Source: Plasmodium coatneyi
Lineage: Eukaryota; Apicomplexa; Aconoidasida; Haemosporida; Plasmodiidae
Assembly: GCF_001680005.1 (NCBI RefSeq)
Contig: NC_033564.1
Span: 62,001-126,000 of the forward strand
Direction: 5' to 3'
DNA length: 64,000 bases
In this document: piece by piece, positions 36,065 to 48,354 of the stretch
Layout: each line of letters begins with the position of its first letter
How positions within the stretch are numbered: position 1 is the first letter of the stretch
Made by a program: the position numbers and the translations under genes
The notes under the pieces: model-generated
Database searches by the model: none
Told to the model about the DNA's origin: nothing
What the model saw: only the letters and a program-made list of their open reading frames with translations

Positions 36065-37411
36065 CTACCTTGGATGGTAACCAAAATTATATATATTACC
36101 ATCCAATTGTGTATGTTCACGTTCGGTTACTATATTTGTTTGTTCTTTACTTTTTTCCTTATCTGCTTCAACTGCATTTATTCCAGATTGTTCATGTTGT
36201 GGAATTTGCATTTGCGGTTGTTGATTTTGCGGAATTTGCATTTGCAGTTGTTGATTTTGCGGAATTTGCATTTGCAGTTGTTGATTTTGCGGAATTTGCA
36301 TTTGCAGTTGTTGATTTTGCGGAATTTGCATTTGCGGTTGTTGATTTTGCGGAATTTGCATTTGCGGTTGTTGATTTTGCGGAATTTGCATTTGCGGTTG
36401 TTGATTTTGCGGAATTTGCATTTGCGGTTGTTGATTTTGCGGAATTTGCATTTGCGGTTGTTGATTTTGCGGAATGTGCATTTGCGGTTGTTGATTTTGC
36501 GGAATGTGCATTTGCGGTTGTTGATTTTGCGGAATTTGCATTTGCGGTTGTTGATATTGTGGAATTTGCACTTGTGCTTGTTGATGTTGTGGAATTTGCA
36601 CTTGTGCTTGTTGATGTTGTGGAATTTGCACTTGTGCTTGTTGATATTGCGGAATTTGCATCGGGGGCAGCTCTAGTTGTTGCTGCTGCATTTGTGGATA
36701 TATCAATGGGGTTTCGTACACTTGCGGATATTGCATTAAATTTGGATACATTTGAGCATACTGCATTGGAGATTGATACATTAATTGTTCATAAATTTGC
36801 TCTCCATGTCTTTGTCTCATCTGCTTCTGCCGTTGTGATCTATGCCTTTTACCCTTTTTTTCTTCATTTTCTTCCTCGTCATCATCATCATCTTCTTCAT
36901 CGTCTTCTTCTTCATCTTCTTCTTCATCTTCATATTTTTTTTTTTCCTTCTTCTTTCTTTTTTTTTTAGAGCTTCCCTTGCCACCATTAGGATCCCTTAA
37001 AATTCTATAAATCTAATGAAAAAGGAATAACAAAACGTATGTTCAACACATTTATTTTATAAATATTTCTTAATGATATATATGAAATTTTTATGTATAT
37101 TATGAATTTTTCTGAATAAATCTTCCCCTTACTCTTGAAGTAATAGTATAAATGATACTAAAAACAGTTGAAGCAAAAAAAAATAAGATTGGAAATGCTA
37201 CTTCTTTATTCCAACATAGAATATGCTTTTGGTCATTTCTAACAAGAGGACACAATATATTTTCTTGAAGGAAAGTTACTGACTGGTCGCAAATCGTTAT
37301 TATAGGACCTAGTATATACAATAATATGGGACCCACGGTGCTTTTAACTCTTTCTACGGATTCCTCGTTCGCTTTTACAGTTGCTGCTTCCGTTGCCATT
37401 GTAACGACCAT
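36065..37411 (-). CDS. Gene B of AT-island trio: single-pass protein with 10-residue Gln-rich repeats
   Basis: Two exons, minus strand: 37411-37133 and 37012-36065, phase 0, about 408 residues. Family not recognised. Exon 1 encodes an Ala/Glu/Val N-terminus, a first hydrophobic stretch (VGPILLYILGPIITI) and FLQENILCPLVRNDQKHILC. It ends in a membrane segment VAFPILFFFASTVFSIIYTI with TSR at the donor GTAAGG. The block ILC-x-D-x-H-x-C-x-NKE, then FF-STV-SIIYTI-SR, is shared with gene C. Exon 2 opens IYRILRDPNGGKG, then a basic run, a long Glu/Asp run (about 30 acidic residues), KGKRHRSQRQKQMRQRHGEQ, and about fifteen copies of IPQNQQPQMQ-type decapeptides, ending NFGYHPR. Purifying constraint on the repeat is unclear because the 30-bp units are almost identical in DNA. 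Confidence 0.75.
36196..36660 (-). repeat. 30-bp coding repeat in gene B, about fifteen units
   Basis: The plus-strand unit is ttgttgattttgcggaattt + gcatttgcgg, encoding IPQNQQPQMQ on the minus strand. The central units are identical or differ at one or two sites (gcagttg versus gcggttg, aatgtgca versus aatttgca). Units near 36550-36655 diverge (gatgttgtgg and cttgtgc), marking an older edge. Confidence 0.92.
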
Positions 37412-37929
37412 TTTTAATATTAAAACTTTACCACTATAGATTCAATGAATTCTTCCACAACATCATTATAAGTGGAATTAACATATATATTAAAAATGAC
37501 AGATGACAATCCATCTGAAACAAACTGATGATTACATTTTCTTTTAATTCATTAGTAGTCAATTTATATTTTCCATATTTCATAAACTATAATGTTGTCC
37601 TATTATTATGCACTTGGTATTTTTTAAACTTTGGACATTTTACAAACATGTGATTAAATTATGTACGATTATTCTTTAAAATTTCGTGTCCTATAAAATT
37701 TCAAGTAGTAACAAAACTATAGGAAATTTCAGCCTCTATCCATTTATGTATTTTACAAAAAAATACTTCATAATAGGTGCATGAATATTTTAAATGATTA
37801 TATATTTTCCCCTCTTAGCTGAAGCATCAAAGAATAATGTTCATACGTGTGTACGACTTTGTGTCTCATTTGAATAATTCTTCCTGTCCAATTACTGGTA
37901 TTACTGAAAGCAATAATTACCGCATTTGT
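37412..37929 (-). promoter_or_regulatory. Proximal 5' region of gene B
   Basis: About 520 bp between the start codon and the conserved element. Parts resemble the same region of gene C: ttctttaaaatttcgtgtcc, then tataaaatttcaagtagtaa, against ttctttaaaatttcttgccc and aatataatttcaaactgtag. Homology upstream of the genes is therefore longer than the near-identical block. Confidence 0.4.
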
Positions 37930-38580
37930 TATTATTAAAATAAATCCCCTCAATAGTGTGTACGTGTAAATCGTGTGTGAATAATAGCTACTACTACTAG
38001 ATTATGTGTAAAAGGAATATTTCTGAAATAATGATATTTTGTATAATGTGTAATTTATCAAGTGTATAATATTCCTTGAACTTATTTATATTTGTTTTCA
38101 CATTCTGTATTTTTTTTTTTTTGAAAAGGCATGTTCTTATATATAATACTAAATATGTGTATTCATATTGTTACACATAGGTAATAACTATTAATAATTA
38201 AATAGCTACACGTCTAATATAAAGGATGCTCTAATAACTTCTTTTATTTCATGTACCATGTTCAAGTAAATGAATACAATAATGTTGGTAAAGGGAAAAA
38301 AAAAAAGAAAAAAAAGATTAGATAGGAATGTAATACTATGATTACCGCTGCAATTCATGAAGATTCTCCATCTTAATCTGAATATATAAGTACAATAGAA
38401 AATAGTAAAAATTGTGCGAATTTAAAGGGTCACATTTGCGAATTAAATTACGTACAGTGTATATATAATATTCCATAGATTATTAGGAAGCTTTAAATTA
38501 TTATAAATGTTGTAAAATTTAGGATGATTTATATAATCTATTGAAGTTTAGCCACTTTTATAAGCTCTTTTTTCCGTTAC
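37930..38580 (-). promoter_or_regulatory. Conserved upstream element of the trio, copy B
   Basis: Near-identical to 29120-29700 and 46270-46935: cagtagtgtgtacgtg-type start, aatagctactactactagat, aaaaggcatgttcttatata, tacacgtctaatataaagga, attaccgctgcaattcatga. Like copy C it continues past the aagcttta site into attataaatgttgt, then aatctattgaagtttagcca and ataagctcttttttccgtta, so B and C are closer to each other here than to A. The leading 200 bp (ctgaccaggttgaatc) is missing or diverged. Confidence 0.7.
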
Positions 38581-41500
38581 TGTGCTGAAATTAGCGACGA
38601 AAAAATAAATATACTTAATTAGCTTAAAAGGCTGATAAAATATATCTAAATATTTACTCGTAAATAATTAGATTTATATTTTCCGAATAATATATGTGTT
38701 TAATCAGCAACAGAAGTAATATTAAATTAAGTGTACGTAATGAAAAAGTATATAAGGATGGCTCTTAATTTTATTTTTACTCTCAAGCCAATTCTATTAA
38801 TAGGAAGAATTTGTACACATTATAACTACATGTATTATGGAGCTTTATTTTTGGAAAATAGCTAATTCTTTAAATTTTTAATATAATTATTTTATATTAT
38901 ATGCCTAAACTTTATATTTAATTTTTCTTGGTATATTTTTTGTAGTGTTTCGTATTAATGACAATGAATGGATGGCTATACATTAGTTTTGTGTTATGTA
39001 TTAAGATGCGGGGTGCTTACCTGCAATATTAGCCGTGTGAGGGAATGCACATATATACTGAAATTTTTTTAATTAAGAAGATAATATAGAATAAAAAATT
39101 AATTCAATATACTAGATATTTGAATTTATGCGATTTACACTCATTTTTATGATTTTTAATTACTTATATTCATACTTTATTTCTATGTTTTTCCTTTAAG
39201 ATTTTTTTTGATTTCATTTATTTTAATTATAATTTAAATGGGTCCCATATTATTTATTGTGCTTATATATATATGCATATACAATAAATAAACCTTATAT
39301 CAATATTATTACTAGAAATGTGAATAAATCCATTATATGAGAATTCCTTTAAAAATATATGAGCTTACAAATGTAAAGACAAATTTTGTAAATATTTGCT
39401 ATATTTCAGTATGAGTAATATTTAATATTATTAGATATGAGATAATTATTTATAAGCTATAAGTTCTTCTGAAGAACAATGTGATAAAAGATATGTGAAT
39501 TAAGTTATTCGATTTTTAGTTTTCTAATTTTTTCTATAATTAAGGATTGGTGTGTTAAGTATTATTTTACATTAACTAGGATTGTACCATCCAGTTCCCT
39601 ATATTTGAAGTATTGATGGGTGGAATAACAATATTATAAAATAAGACTCAAATGTTTTAGCAAATTTTCTAAATTATATTCGATAAATACATTCTTATAT
39701 AAAGCAAAAAAAATTCCTCTTTTTTTTTAATAACATATTACATAATAATTTGAGGTAACATACAATAATTTTTTTTTGGCAAATTTATTTCTCTCACATA
39801 TGTGTTTTGTATTATAGGTATTATTTTTAATTTGGATGTGTGTGTTTTATGAAAAAGTATTTAATAATAATAATAACCATGAGGTCATAAATTTTACTTT
39901 GACTGTATATCAGTTTGTTTTACTAATGTAAATTTAAATAAGAGGTTTAATGAGTAACTCGTTAATTTCTTATCATATTGTATTTACACATTATATTTGA
40001 ATGTGTATCTATACTTTTATTTAATGGAGTTCCCGATTTACACATTTTTATTCAGAATAAATTAACAATAAGCTACTTATTTATCATTAATGGATTCATA
40101 GCATTGCTTTGTGCGAATGTTTTTTTTTTTTTTTTTTTTAAAGGGTTTAGAGAATATTTAATTCTGGTAGATGATGCATTGTAATTTAATTTACACATTC
40201 TTATTAATAATCTAAGTTTTCTTATAATTCTTAGCCTTAATCATTTGTAAATTTTTTGTACTATGCAATACCGTAATATTATAATGAATGATTATTAAAT
40301 ATTCCATTAAACATTACAATTTCCGAAATTAACGTGAAATACGAATTGTTTATTGCTGAAAATATAATTACAATGCAATACATTGGAAGTATTAAAAAAT
40401 TATTTATCTACTATATTTTTCCTATGAAATTTATATTGTTTTGTTAATGTGTCAGTATTATTGCATATTTATTGTTAACAACCAGTACTTGTTTTTATGA
40501 TTTTTTCATTTAAATTTATTCTTTTTTTTATTCTATTCATCATTCTATTCGCTCACTTCTGTTAAAAATTAGGTGAGGCATAATTAATTTAGATGTATGA
40601 TCTTGCATTGTTCTGTGAAACCATGTTCTAAGGAATACATTATTATAATAATAACTTTATAGAATCAAAGCTTTACTGAAAATACCAAGTTGCCTATTTA
40701 TAATTCTTTCTTTTTTCACATGTAAAAAAATATAGAATCATTAAATTATATCGCCGAAAAAAATTAAAATTAATAACCTCAATAAAAAATGATTAAAAAG
40801 TACATAAGAAAAAATAATAAAAAAAAAAAAAACTAGCAATAAAACGTCAAAGGTAAATGTGCACAACAAATTAGACATGAATTGCTTCAGTGTTTATAAC
40901 AGAAGTCTACTTATTTCATAGGAGGCTTAATATATAGACAATCTATATTTTGTAATACTGCTTTTTTTTTTCTTTATCCTTTTGTACAATCTCATCACCT
41001 TATTATAATGTTGCGTCCATCTTAAGTTTGGGGATTAGACGAAGTTATAATTTTTTGTACAAAAGTGCTTCAATGTCATTTTAGAATGTGTAAAAATATA
41101 TATTAGATGTTACTAGTAAAGACAAACACACGAAATGTTCATTAACGCTGCACATTACCGAAAACGAATGTAAAATTGTTATCTACTAATTTATGAACGA
41201 GTAGATTGATAGTTATTCGATTATATAAAAATTATATAATTAAATATAAACCAATTTTTCTCATTAATAATTTCACGAAATAATATTTGTAAAGAAATAA
41301 TGGTAAAATAATAATTGACAATAATTATTAAAAAGGTTTAATAACATTCCAAAATTGTTGATTAGCTTTTAAAAAGAGACACTGTCACAGGGAATACCTT
41401 ATTTTTACAGCTTTAGAGTGAATGCTAATAATTAAAAATGTGTACATATTATATATATGTTTACATATTGTATTTGTACATTACGTTTAAATTTACAATA

Positions 41501-42047
41501 GCATAAGCTTTATAATGGTACATTATATGTAACTGTCCCGTATACCGAGAACTCACATATTACTTAATATTTGGTAAGTGTGCAATATAATAATGAATTA
41601 TTTATAATAAATAACACCCCCTTAAATATAACTACTATGTTATTGCAAAGCATGCAATTGTATTATATCATTAGAGCATACAAGAAAAAAAATAGAATTA
41701 TTAAAAATATCAGGTTTCAATGCAGATCAGTGTGCAAATTTTTAAATGTACATAAAGGGTATTACATTACTTTGAAAATGAAAAAATAGGTGGGTTGAAA
41801 AGATAATGAAAACATGACTTGTCGGTTATTCATAGTATTCTATAATATGTTGGAATCGTTACTGAATTAACAACTAATGTAATTTTTGCCTTACAAACAA
41901 AGTATCTTATGGATGTTTTAGTATAAAGAGATAGAACTCCATGATGATCATTAAAATATCATCATCCTGATAATTTTTTGTAATCATTAAATAGTTATTG
42001 TTTTTATATGTTTAAAGTTTACAGATATTAATATAATTTAGTAACAG

Positions 42048-42093
<46 letters not shown>

Positions 42094-44474
42094 CGTGAGA
42101 AAAGTAGAACGAAATATGAATTAATGTTTCATATTTCCTTTTCTTAATACGCCAATATGTAATCCAAAATATGGCGTATGAAATTTACATTTTATTAACA
42201 TAAAAAAAAATCCTCCCAGTGGAATACTTCACAGGGTATAAATTCTGTAACCTTAGTAATATCTCAAATGGAAAAACATGAGTTAAATGATTTGTTGTCC
42301 ACTTATTTATTTTGAATAGAATATATGTGGCATAGACAAATCAAATTCAATGAAAACGAAAAAGGTAGATAAAAATATGAAAGAATATTAAAAGAGTTAT
42401 ATATGTCTTTATAATCACATGCTTAAACACATATATAAATATATATATGGTCTGTGAGTAAAAATTATTCACGTATTCTTAGTTCCAAAACTTTATTTCG
42501 AATAAAAAATTTATGAATTCCCAATAATACACTTATTAAAATAATAATTACAAATAATATTTGCTCCTATATTTCAGCAGATATTTTATTTGATAGACCC
42601 TACTACATTATTTCATCATACACGTTATTCTAAAAAATTGTCTACATTTATATGTTACTATATTTTTCATTTAGTGTTGTAAAGATATTGGTTATATTGA
42701 TATGGAATTTGAAAGTGTGACAAATAAATTGTCGCTATTATAATATTTATTCCTCTGTGCACTATTTCCTTCATTAATAACCATGTCACAAATGTCCACA
42801 CCGATCACATATTTACTGAACGCTTAATAAATTGAAATATTGAAAATTCAGAACATACAGATTTTTGGCAAATGTGCTATTCTGATGAGAACGATTTTTT
42901 AGTTATTACACAATCATGTTTTCATTATGAAGACTTGAATTATCTCTTCGGAATATTTTGAAGTCTTCATTCAAATAATGGCAAATATGTTCATGTTACA
43001 GAGAAACTCAAATGAATATACATAATAATAAATTTTCAAATAATGAAAATACAAATATGGTAAATACTGAGGAACTTCAATTTCTTCTATCTAATTAATA
43101 TGTACTTTTTCGTGTCTAATAACCTTCTTAACTTTCCCTGTAATCAAGCGTTAACTGAATACTTCAAATAAACTTTATACAGTATTTCTTTACAAAAATG
43201 TATATTATATAAGTTTCTCGTATTGTATGTATAATGAAGGAATATTTATAACGTATGCCTTTTTGGATAATTTATTTTTATTTTATATTCACTGAAGAAA
43301 AAGAATGTACCTAATGTGGTAAAGTCTTCCTTTGCACTCTATGCTTCTAGTTAACAAATTATCATTTTTTTACATATTCAGTAAAGCACTTTGATATCTG
43401 CATAAAAATATTCTTATGAAATAATACTCCATTATATATTTAAAATTTATTTTCTGATACTTATTATCTTGATGTTAGCAATTTATTCTTAACGCTTGCC
43501 ACACTGCATTGCTTAATGAGCCCTTGAATAAAATATCCTTCCCATTAAATATGCTGATAGTATATTTCACATTTTTGCTTGGTCTTGGATTCTTTTTAAA
43601 TAAGTATAATTTTATTTATTTTATGGAATTACCTTATATATAACACACGGACATAGTACTTATATTTTCAATTTGGTAAAATACATATAAAAATAATTTT
43701 TAAATCTTATTTTTTATTAAAAAATATCATACGTGTTAATCATGTTAATGATTTTTTCTTTTTATATAAATATATCTTAGTACTGTTTATAATTTTTTTT
43801 TCTATTATTTATTCTTCCATTATATATACCTTCTAAGTTACTAATTTATTTATTACGCCATAACTTGGAATAAGTAAAAATTAAAAGGAAATCTATATCC
43901 ATTACCATTTCTTGAGTTCTACTGTATATATGTGAAATTCTGTAAGAATTATCTGTTATTTTTATGCATACACCTTTTTTTTTTCTAATAGAAATTATTA
44001 TTCACATTTAGCTCTTTAGTAGTATGGTTGGCTGTAGTACACATTAAAAAGTGCTTTTTATATATAATTATGTAATAATTGTGCTCCAGTATTTGTGTGT
44101 ACAGATATCGTAGTGCTTGTTTTTGATATAACCCATTATAGTACACCCTTTTATAAAATTTCAACTTGAATTATATTTTATTTGAAACTTCATTTACTTC
44201 CCCTTATTATTACGTGTTTATTAGAGGACTTAACTTTCGCCATATTTTTTTTTTTATCATTAATGATGTTATTTCAATAAGACGAATGTTAAAATGTTCT
44301 ATATATAATCCTTTTTTACCTTAACTATATATTAATTATGTTATTCAATATTTCCTACAATTTTCTGCTTTATTTTATTTTTTAATTATTTATTTCTAAA
44401 TTTAATTTACATGGGTTGTCACTACCTTAATTGTTAATATGCAAAACATATTATTCAATATATGCTATTTTTTA
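38581..44474. other. AT-rich sequence without genes between trio members B and C
   Basis: About 5.9 kb with no supported gene. A pure TA dinucleotide run of about 44 bp lies at about 42048-42091. Small frames at 39978-40184 and 41571-41789 (+) are of background composition. No tandem array, tRNA or rRNA sequence is seen. Confidence 0.5.
42048..42092. repeat. (TA)n microsatellite
   Basis: An uninterrupted TA dinucleotide run of about 22 units inside the AT-rich island between trio genes B and C. Confidence 0.95.
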
Positions 44475-45776
44475 TTATGTCCTCTGATGGTAACCTAAAT
44501 TAAGTATATCATCATTCGAATGAGTTCGTTCATTTTTTGAAGATATACATTTTTCTTTCTTTTTTTTTTTGTCTAATTCGTTTTCATGTACTTGAGGATG
44601 TACCATTTGTGCTTGTAGCATTTGTTCTGGTTGGACTTGAGGATGTACTATTTGTGGATGTAGCATTTGTTCTTGTTGAATTTGAGGACATACTGTTTGT
44701 GATTGTGGAATTTGTGGCTGTATAATTTGAGGATATACTGTTTGTGGTTGGGGAATTTGTTCCTGTTGAATTTGAGGATATACTGTTTGTGGTTGTATAA
44801 TTTGTTCTTGTTGGATTTGAGGATGTACTATTTGTGGTTGTAGCATTTGTTCTGGTTGGACTTGCGGATGTATTATTTGTGGTTGTAGTATTTGTGGTTG
44901 GGGCATTTGTGGTTGTAGTATTTGTGATTGGGGCATTTGTGGTTGTAGTATTTGTGATTGGGGCATTTGTGGTTGTAGCATTTGTTGTTGTAACATTTGT
45001 GGTTGTACTACTTGCGGTTGTACTACTTGTGGTTGTAGAATTTGTGGTTGTACTATTTGTGGTTGTAGCATTTGTGGTTGTAGCATTGATCCTTGATTCA
45101 TTAACTGTTGATATACTTCATGTTCATGCCTTGAGTCATTATGTCGTAGCCATTCATGCATTCGTCGTTGTAATGTGTTTGCTTCATATACATAGTTTTC
45201 TTCGTCATAATCGTCATCATCGTACTCCTCATCGTCATCCTCCTCGGCGTCATCTTCATCATCTTCTTCACCTTCTTCTGCTCTATTTTTTTTTCTTTTT
45301 CTTAAGTGTTTTTTACGTCTACGTAACTTTTTTGCATATTTAATACTCTGGAAAAAAATAAATTACAAAACACATATATAATACATTTATTGTGTAAAGT
45401 ATTCTTCCACACATTCATGAAATATTTATATATATTATGGAAAAATTTAAAGAATATTATTCCTTACTCTGGAAATAATGGTATATATGATACTAAGCAC
45501 GGTCGAAACAAAAAAGACTACAACTGAAATGGCTATTTCTTTATTTTCGCAAATAACATGATCTTTATCCTTTATATGAGCACAAAGTATTTCATTTTGA
45601 ACGAATTCCACTATACTATCTCCTGCGAATACAGCATTACTCAGTATTTCCTTTGCATCCGAACCTGTATGTTTTTGATCTTTTACACTGACTTGACTTG
45701 AGGAATTCGTACTTACTGGTTCATCAGCCATTCCTAAAGCAATTTCTATTATTAATACTATGTATATTAAAATCAT
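44475..45776 (-). CDS. Gene C of AT-island trio: single-pass protein with Gln/Pro-rich repeats
   Basis: Two exons, minus strand: 45776-45468 and 45347-44475, phase 0, about 393 residues. Family not recognised. Exon 1 has a short hydrophobic start (MILIYIVLIIEIALGMA) that could be a signal peptide and a Ser/Asp/Lys part. It then has VEFVQNEILCAHIKDKDHVI followed by CENKE, and a membrane segment ending SIIYTIISR at the donor GTAAGG. The Cys-x-NKE to IIYTI-SR block matches gene B closely. Exon 2 opens SIKYAKKLRRRKKHLRKRKK, then an acidic run (EEGEEDDEDDAEEDDDEE) and YEANTLQRRMHEWLRHNDSR. A long LQPQM / HPQVQPEQM repeat region follows, and the protein ends ILNLGYHQRT. The final LGYHQR / FGYHPR motif is shared with gene B. 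Confidence 0.75.
44585..45100 (-). repeat. 18-bp Gln/Pro-rich coding repeats in gene C
   Basis: Many copies of an 18-bp unit reading ttgtggttgtagtatttg on the plus strand (QPQILQ-type hexapeptides). On the left side lie longer units with ttgttctggttggacttgag (EQMLQPQIVHPQVQP-type). The array is imperfect and mixes several unit variants. Confidence 0.85.
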
Positions 45777-46059
45777 TTCTCATAAATATACGCACAGCTT
45801 AATTCTAGGAGGAATTTATATATATAGCAAATAAGTCGCACAGTAATCCATCTGGAAAATAATAATTATTATTGCAATATTTTAATTCTATAGTAAACTC
45901 TATATTTTTTTTCCATATCCTTTTAAATATAACTGTTACCCATTATCATGTCATCCATTTCCAAATGTATGTTTTATATTTCACGCACAACTATTTAAAT
46001 ACTTCACTACAGTTCTTTAAAATTTCTTGCCCAATATAATTTCAAACTGTAGCAGAATA
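45777..46059 (-). promoter_or_regulatory. Proximal 5' region of gene C
   Basis: About 280 bp of AT-rich sequence between the gene C start and the conserved element, with partial similarity to the corresponding part upstream of gene B near ttctttaaaatttc. No promoter motif is assigned. Confidence 0.35.
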
Positions 46060-46937
46060 TAGAAATGCTTAGACTTTTTCCATTTGTGTATTCTATATAA
46101 TAACACTTATAAAAAGGTACATAACTTTTTTAAATGTGTATATATTTCTTCCGATAGTAAGATAAACTACAGAATTATGTTAATTTAGGTTCAATAGTAT
46201 TTCTGTGTCCTGACCAGGTTGAATCTCTTAGCAGAGTGCCTAATATCTGTTGAAAGTTTAACCATCTCGTTTATTATAATTCAAACAATCCTCAGTAGTG
46301 TGTACATGTAAATCGTGTGTGAATAATAGCTACTACTACTAGATTATGTGTTCAAAAAATATTTCTGAAGTAATGATATTTTGTATAATGTGTAATTTTT
46401 CAAGTCTATAATATTCCTTGAACTTATTTATATTGTTTTCACATTCTGTTTTTTTTTTTTTTTTTTTGAAAAGGCATGTTCGTATATATAATACTAAATA
46501 TGTGTATTCATATTGTTACACATAAGTAATAACTATTAATAATTAAATAGTTACACGTCTAATATAAAGGATGTTCTAATAACTTCTTTTATTTCATGTA
46601 CCATGTTCAAGTAAATGAATACAATAATGTTGATATAGGAAAACAAAAAAAAAAAAAAAAAAAAAAAAAAAAGATTAGATAGGAATGTAATACTATCATT
46701 ACCGCTGTAATTCATGAAGATTCTCCATCTTAATCTGAATATATAAGTACAATAGAAAATAGTAAAAATTGTGCGAATTTAAAGGGTCACATTTGCGAAT
46801 GAAATTACGTACAGTGTATATATAATATTCCATAGATTTTACTATGAAGCTTTAAATTATTATAAATGTTGTTAAATTTGGGATGAATTATATAATCTAT
46901 TGAAGTTTAGCCACTCTTATAAGCTCTTTTTTCCGTT
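46060..46937 (-). promoter_or_regulatory. Conserved upstream element of the trio, copy C
   Basis: The longest copy. It matches copy A from ttttccatttgtgtattcta through cctgaccaggttgaatctct to the aagcttta site, and copy B beyond that to cttataagctcttttttccg. It includes a T20 and an A28-30 homopolymer. A two-base deletion relative to copy A (aaacaatcctcagtag versus aaacaatcccctcagtag) breaks the open frame of copy A, showing that the element is not conserved as protein. Confidence 0.7.
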
Positions 46938-47222
46938 ACTTACTGTGTAAGGAATAATATAAGACTATATATATTTATATAGTGTAAAAAGTAATAAGCA
47001 TAAAATAATTCTTTAATATATATACACTTATATTTTAGTGTAGCAGTAATATCTATAAACAACCTGTGTGTTTATTTAAAAGGGAAATTACGTCGAAGTA
47101 CATATATATGTTGAATGAGTAATTGAGTAATGTGAATTGTAACTAGTACTTTACTCAATAGCACATTTTTTTAATGAAAGATATATTCCATGTAATTACA
47201 TAAAATAACTTATTTTATAAAC

Positions 47223-47429
47223 ATGGATAATTTCTTTACAATTTCTTATATTTCTGCCTCGAGTGTATACTTAATTTTAATTAACGTGTTTTATAAAGTT
47301 CAATTTCATAAAAAAGATCGTGCTACAATAATGCTTTCATTAAATTTTTATTTGGCGCATATTTATCGAAAAAAACTTAAGGCAGGAATGCACAATGGAA
47401 GAAGGTTTTTAATGAGAAAGAGAACATGA
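47223..47429 (+). CDS. Small open frame, doubtful
   Basis: A 68-codon frame with a hydrophobic start (TISYISASSVYLILINVFY) and a basic C-terminus ending GRRFLMRKRT. The amino-acid mix is more protein-like than other frames nearby, and a second such frame follows at 47611. There is no homologue that I recognise and no intron evidence. It could be a relic exon or chance. Confidence 0.2.
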   Translation: MDNFFTISYISASSVYLILINVFYKVQFHKKDRATIMLSLNFYLAHIYRKKLKAGMHNGRRFLMRKRT

Positions 47430-47610
47430 ATGACGATATATTTCATATGGTGTGATAAAAGAATATATTTTTAACTAGTTCTATGATTTTTAATTCATTA
47501 ACACACTGCTTTACTTGATTCCTGATTTTTCCTTCTGATGATTTTTATAATTATTATATTTCAGTGAATATATTTCACACTTTCTCGCTTATTAATATAT
47601 ATATAATACA

Positions 47611-47814
47611 ATGAAAGGTTATTTACGTGGTTATTATGAGTATTATAAGGCTCTTGCATTAGTGTGCTCTGCGTATATTAGTAATAAAGAGCCATTAAAA
47701 GTAACGCAATATTTCAATACTTCAATAAAAATAATATTTTACGAAATAAGAAAAAGGATATTATATGTAAAATATATCATGCCATCGAAAAAAAAAAGCT
47801 TTAAAAATATATGA
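47611..47814 (+). CDS. Small open frame, doubtful
   Basis: A 67-codon frame opening MKGYLRGYYEYYKALALVCS and ending in a Lys-rich PSKKKSFKNI. The composition is balanced for this AT-rich island. It may be unrelated to the frame at 47223. No family is recognised and no splice partner is evident. Confidence 0.2.
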   Translation: MKGYLRGYYEYYKALALVCSAYISNKEPLKVTQYFNTSIKIIFYEIRKRILYVKYIMPSKKKSFKNI

Positions 47815-48321
47815 GTAAAGTTCTTCCTTTATTGGCAGTTCGAACACTTTTTATTATTATTATTATGTATTGCTATATAAGAAAAGTGTTCACGAGTACC
47901 TCAAAGTTCATCATTAATGAAAAATTATTTTCAGAGTGCTATGTGTAAGAACATATTACTAATCTGTATAAATAATAACTAGAATTCTTAAAGCGTTTCG
48001 ATATATAATGATGTGTAAAGCTAATTTCTTTTTTTTTTCTTTTTTTCAGTAGGACATGAATTAATTAATAAATAAGGAAGCACATATAGCAAGTATTTGT
48101 TTTATAATATATATATAGTTTTATGAATATTTTCTTTCGAGTATTTTGAATAGACAATATATTTTTTTATTATTCCTAGCATCATTAATAAAATACTAAC
48201 TTTCATTCACACATAACTTATTCGTGTAAATTTTATTTATTAATGTTTAAATAAGGTACTTTTGAATTAGTTTATTTTTTGTCACAAATTGATGTGTGCC
48301 TTATACATGTATATATATACA

Positions 48322-48354
<33 letters not shown>

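Noticed and set aside
36070..36969. Long plus-strand open frame (about 300 codons) across gene B
   Set aside because: It is the complement of the 30-bp coding repeat. The minus strand has the acidic/basic regions, the splice sites and the partner exon; the plus frame is only a shadow with monotonous Phe/Ala/Val/Glu composition.
44834..45343. Plus-strand frame of 169 codons opposite gene C
   Set aside because: Shadow of the Gln/Pro repeat; rich in Val/Phe with a His-rich end that is the complement of the acidic run.
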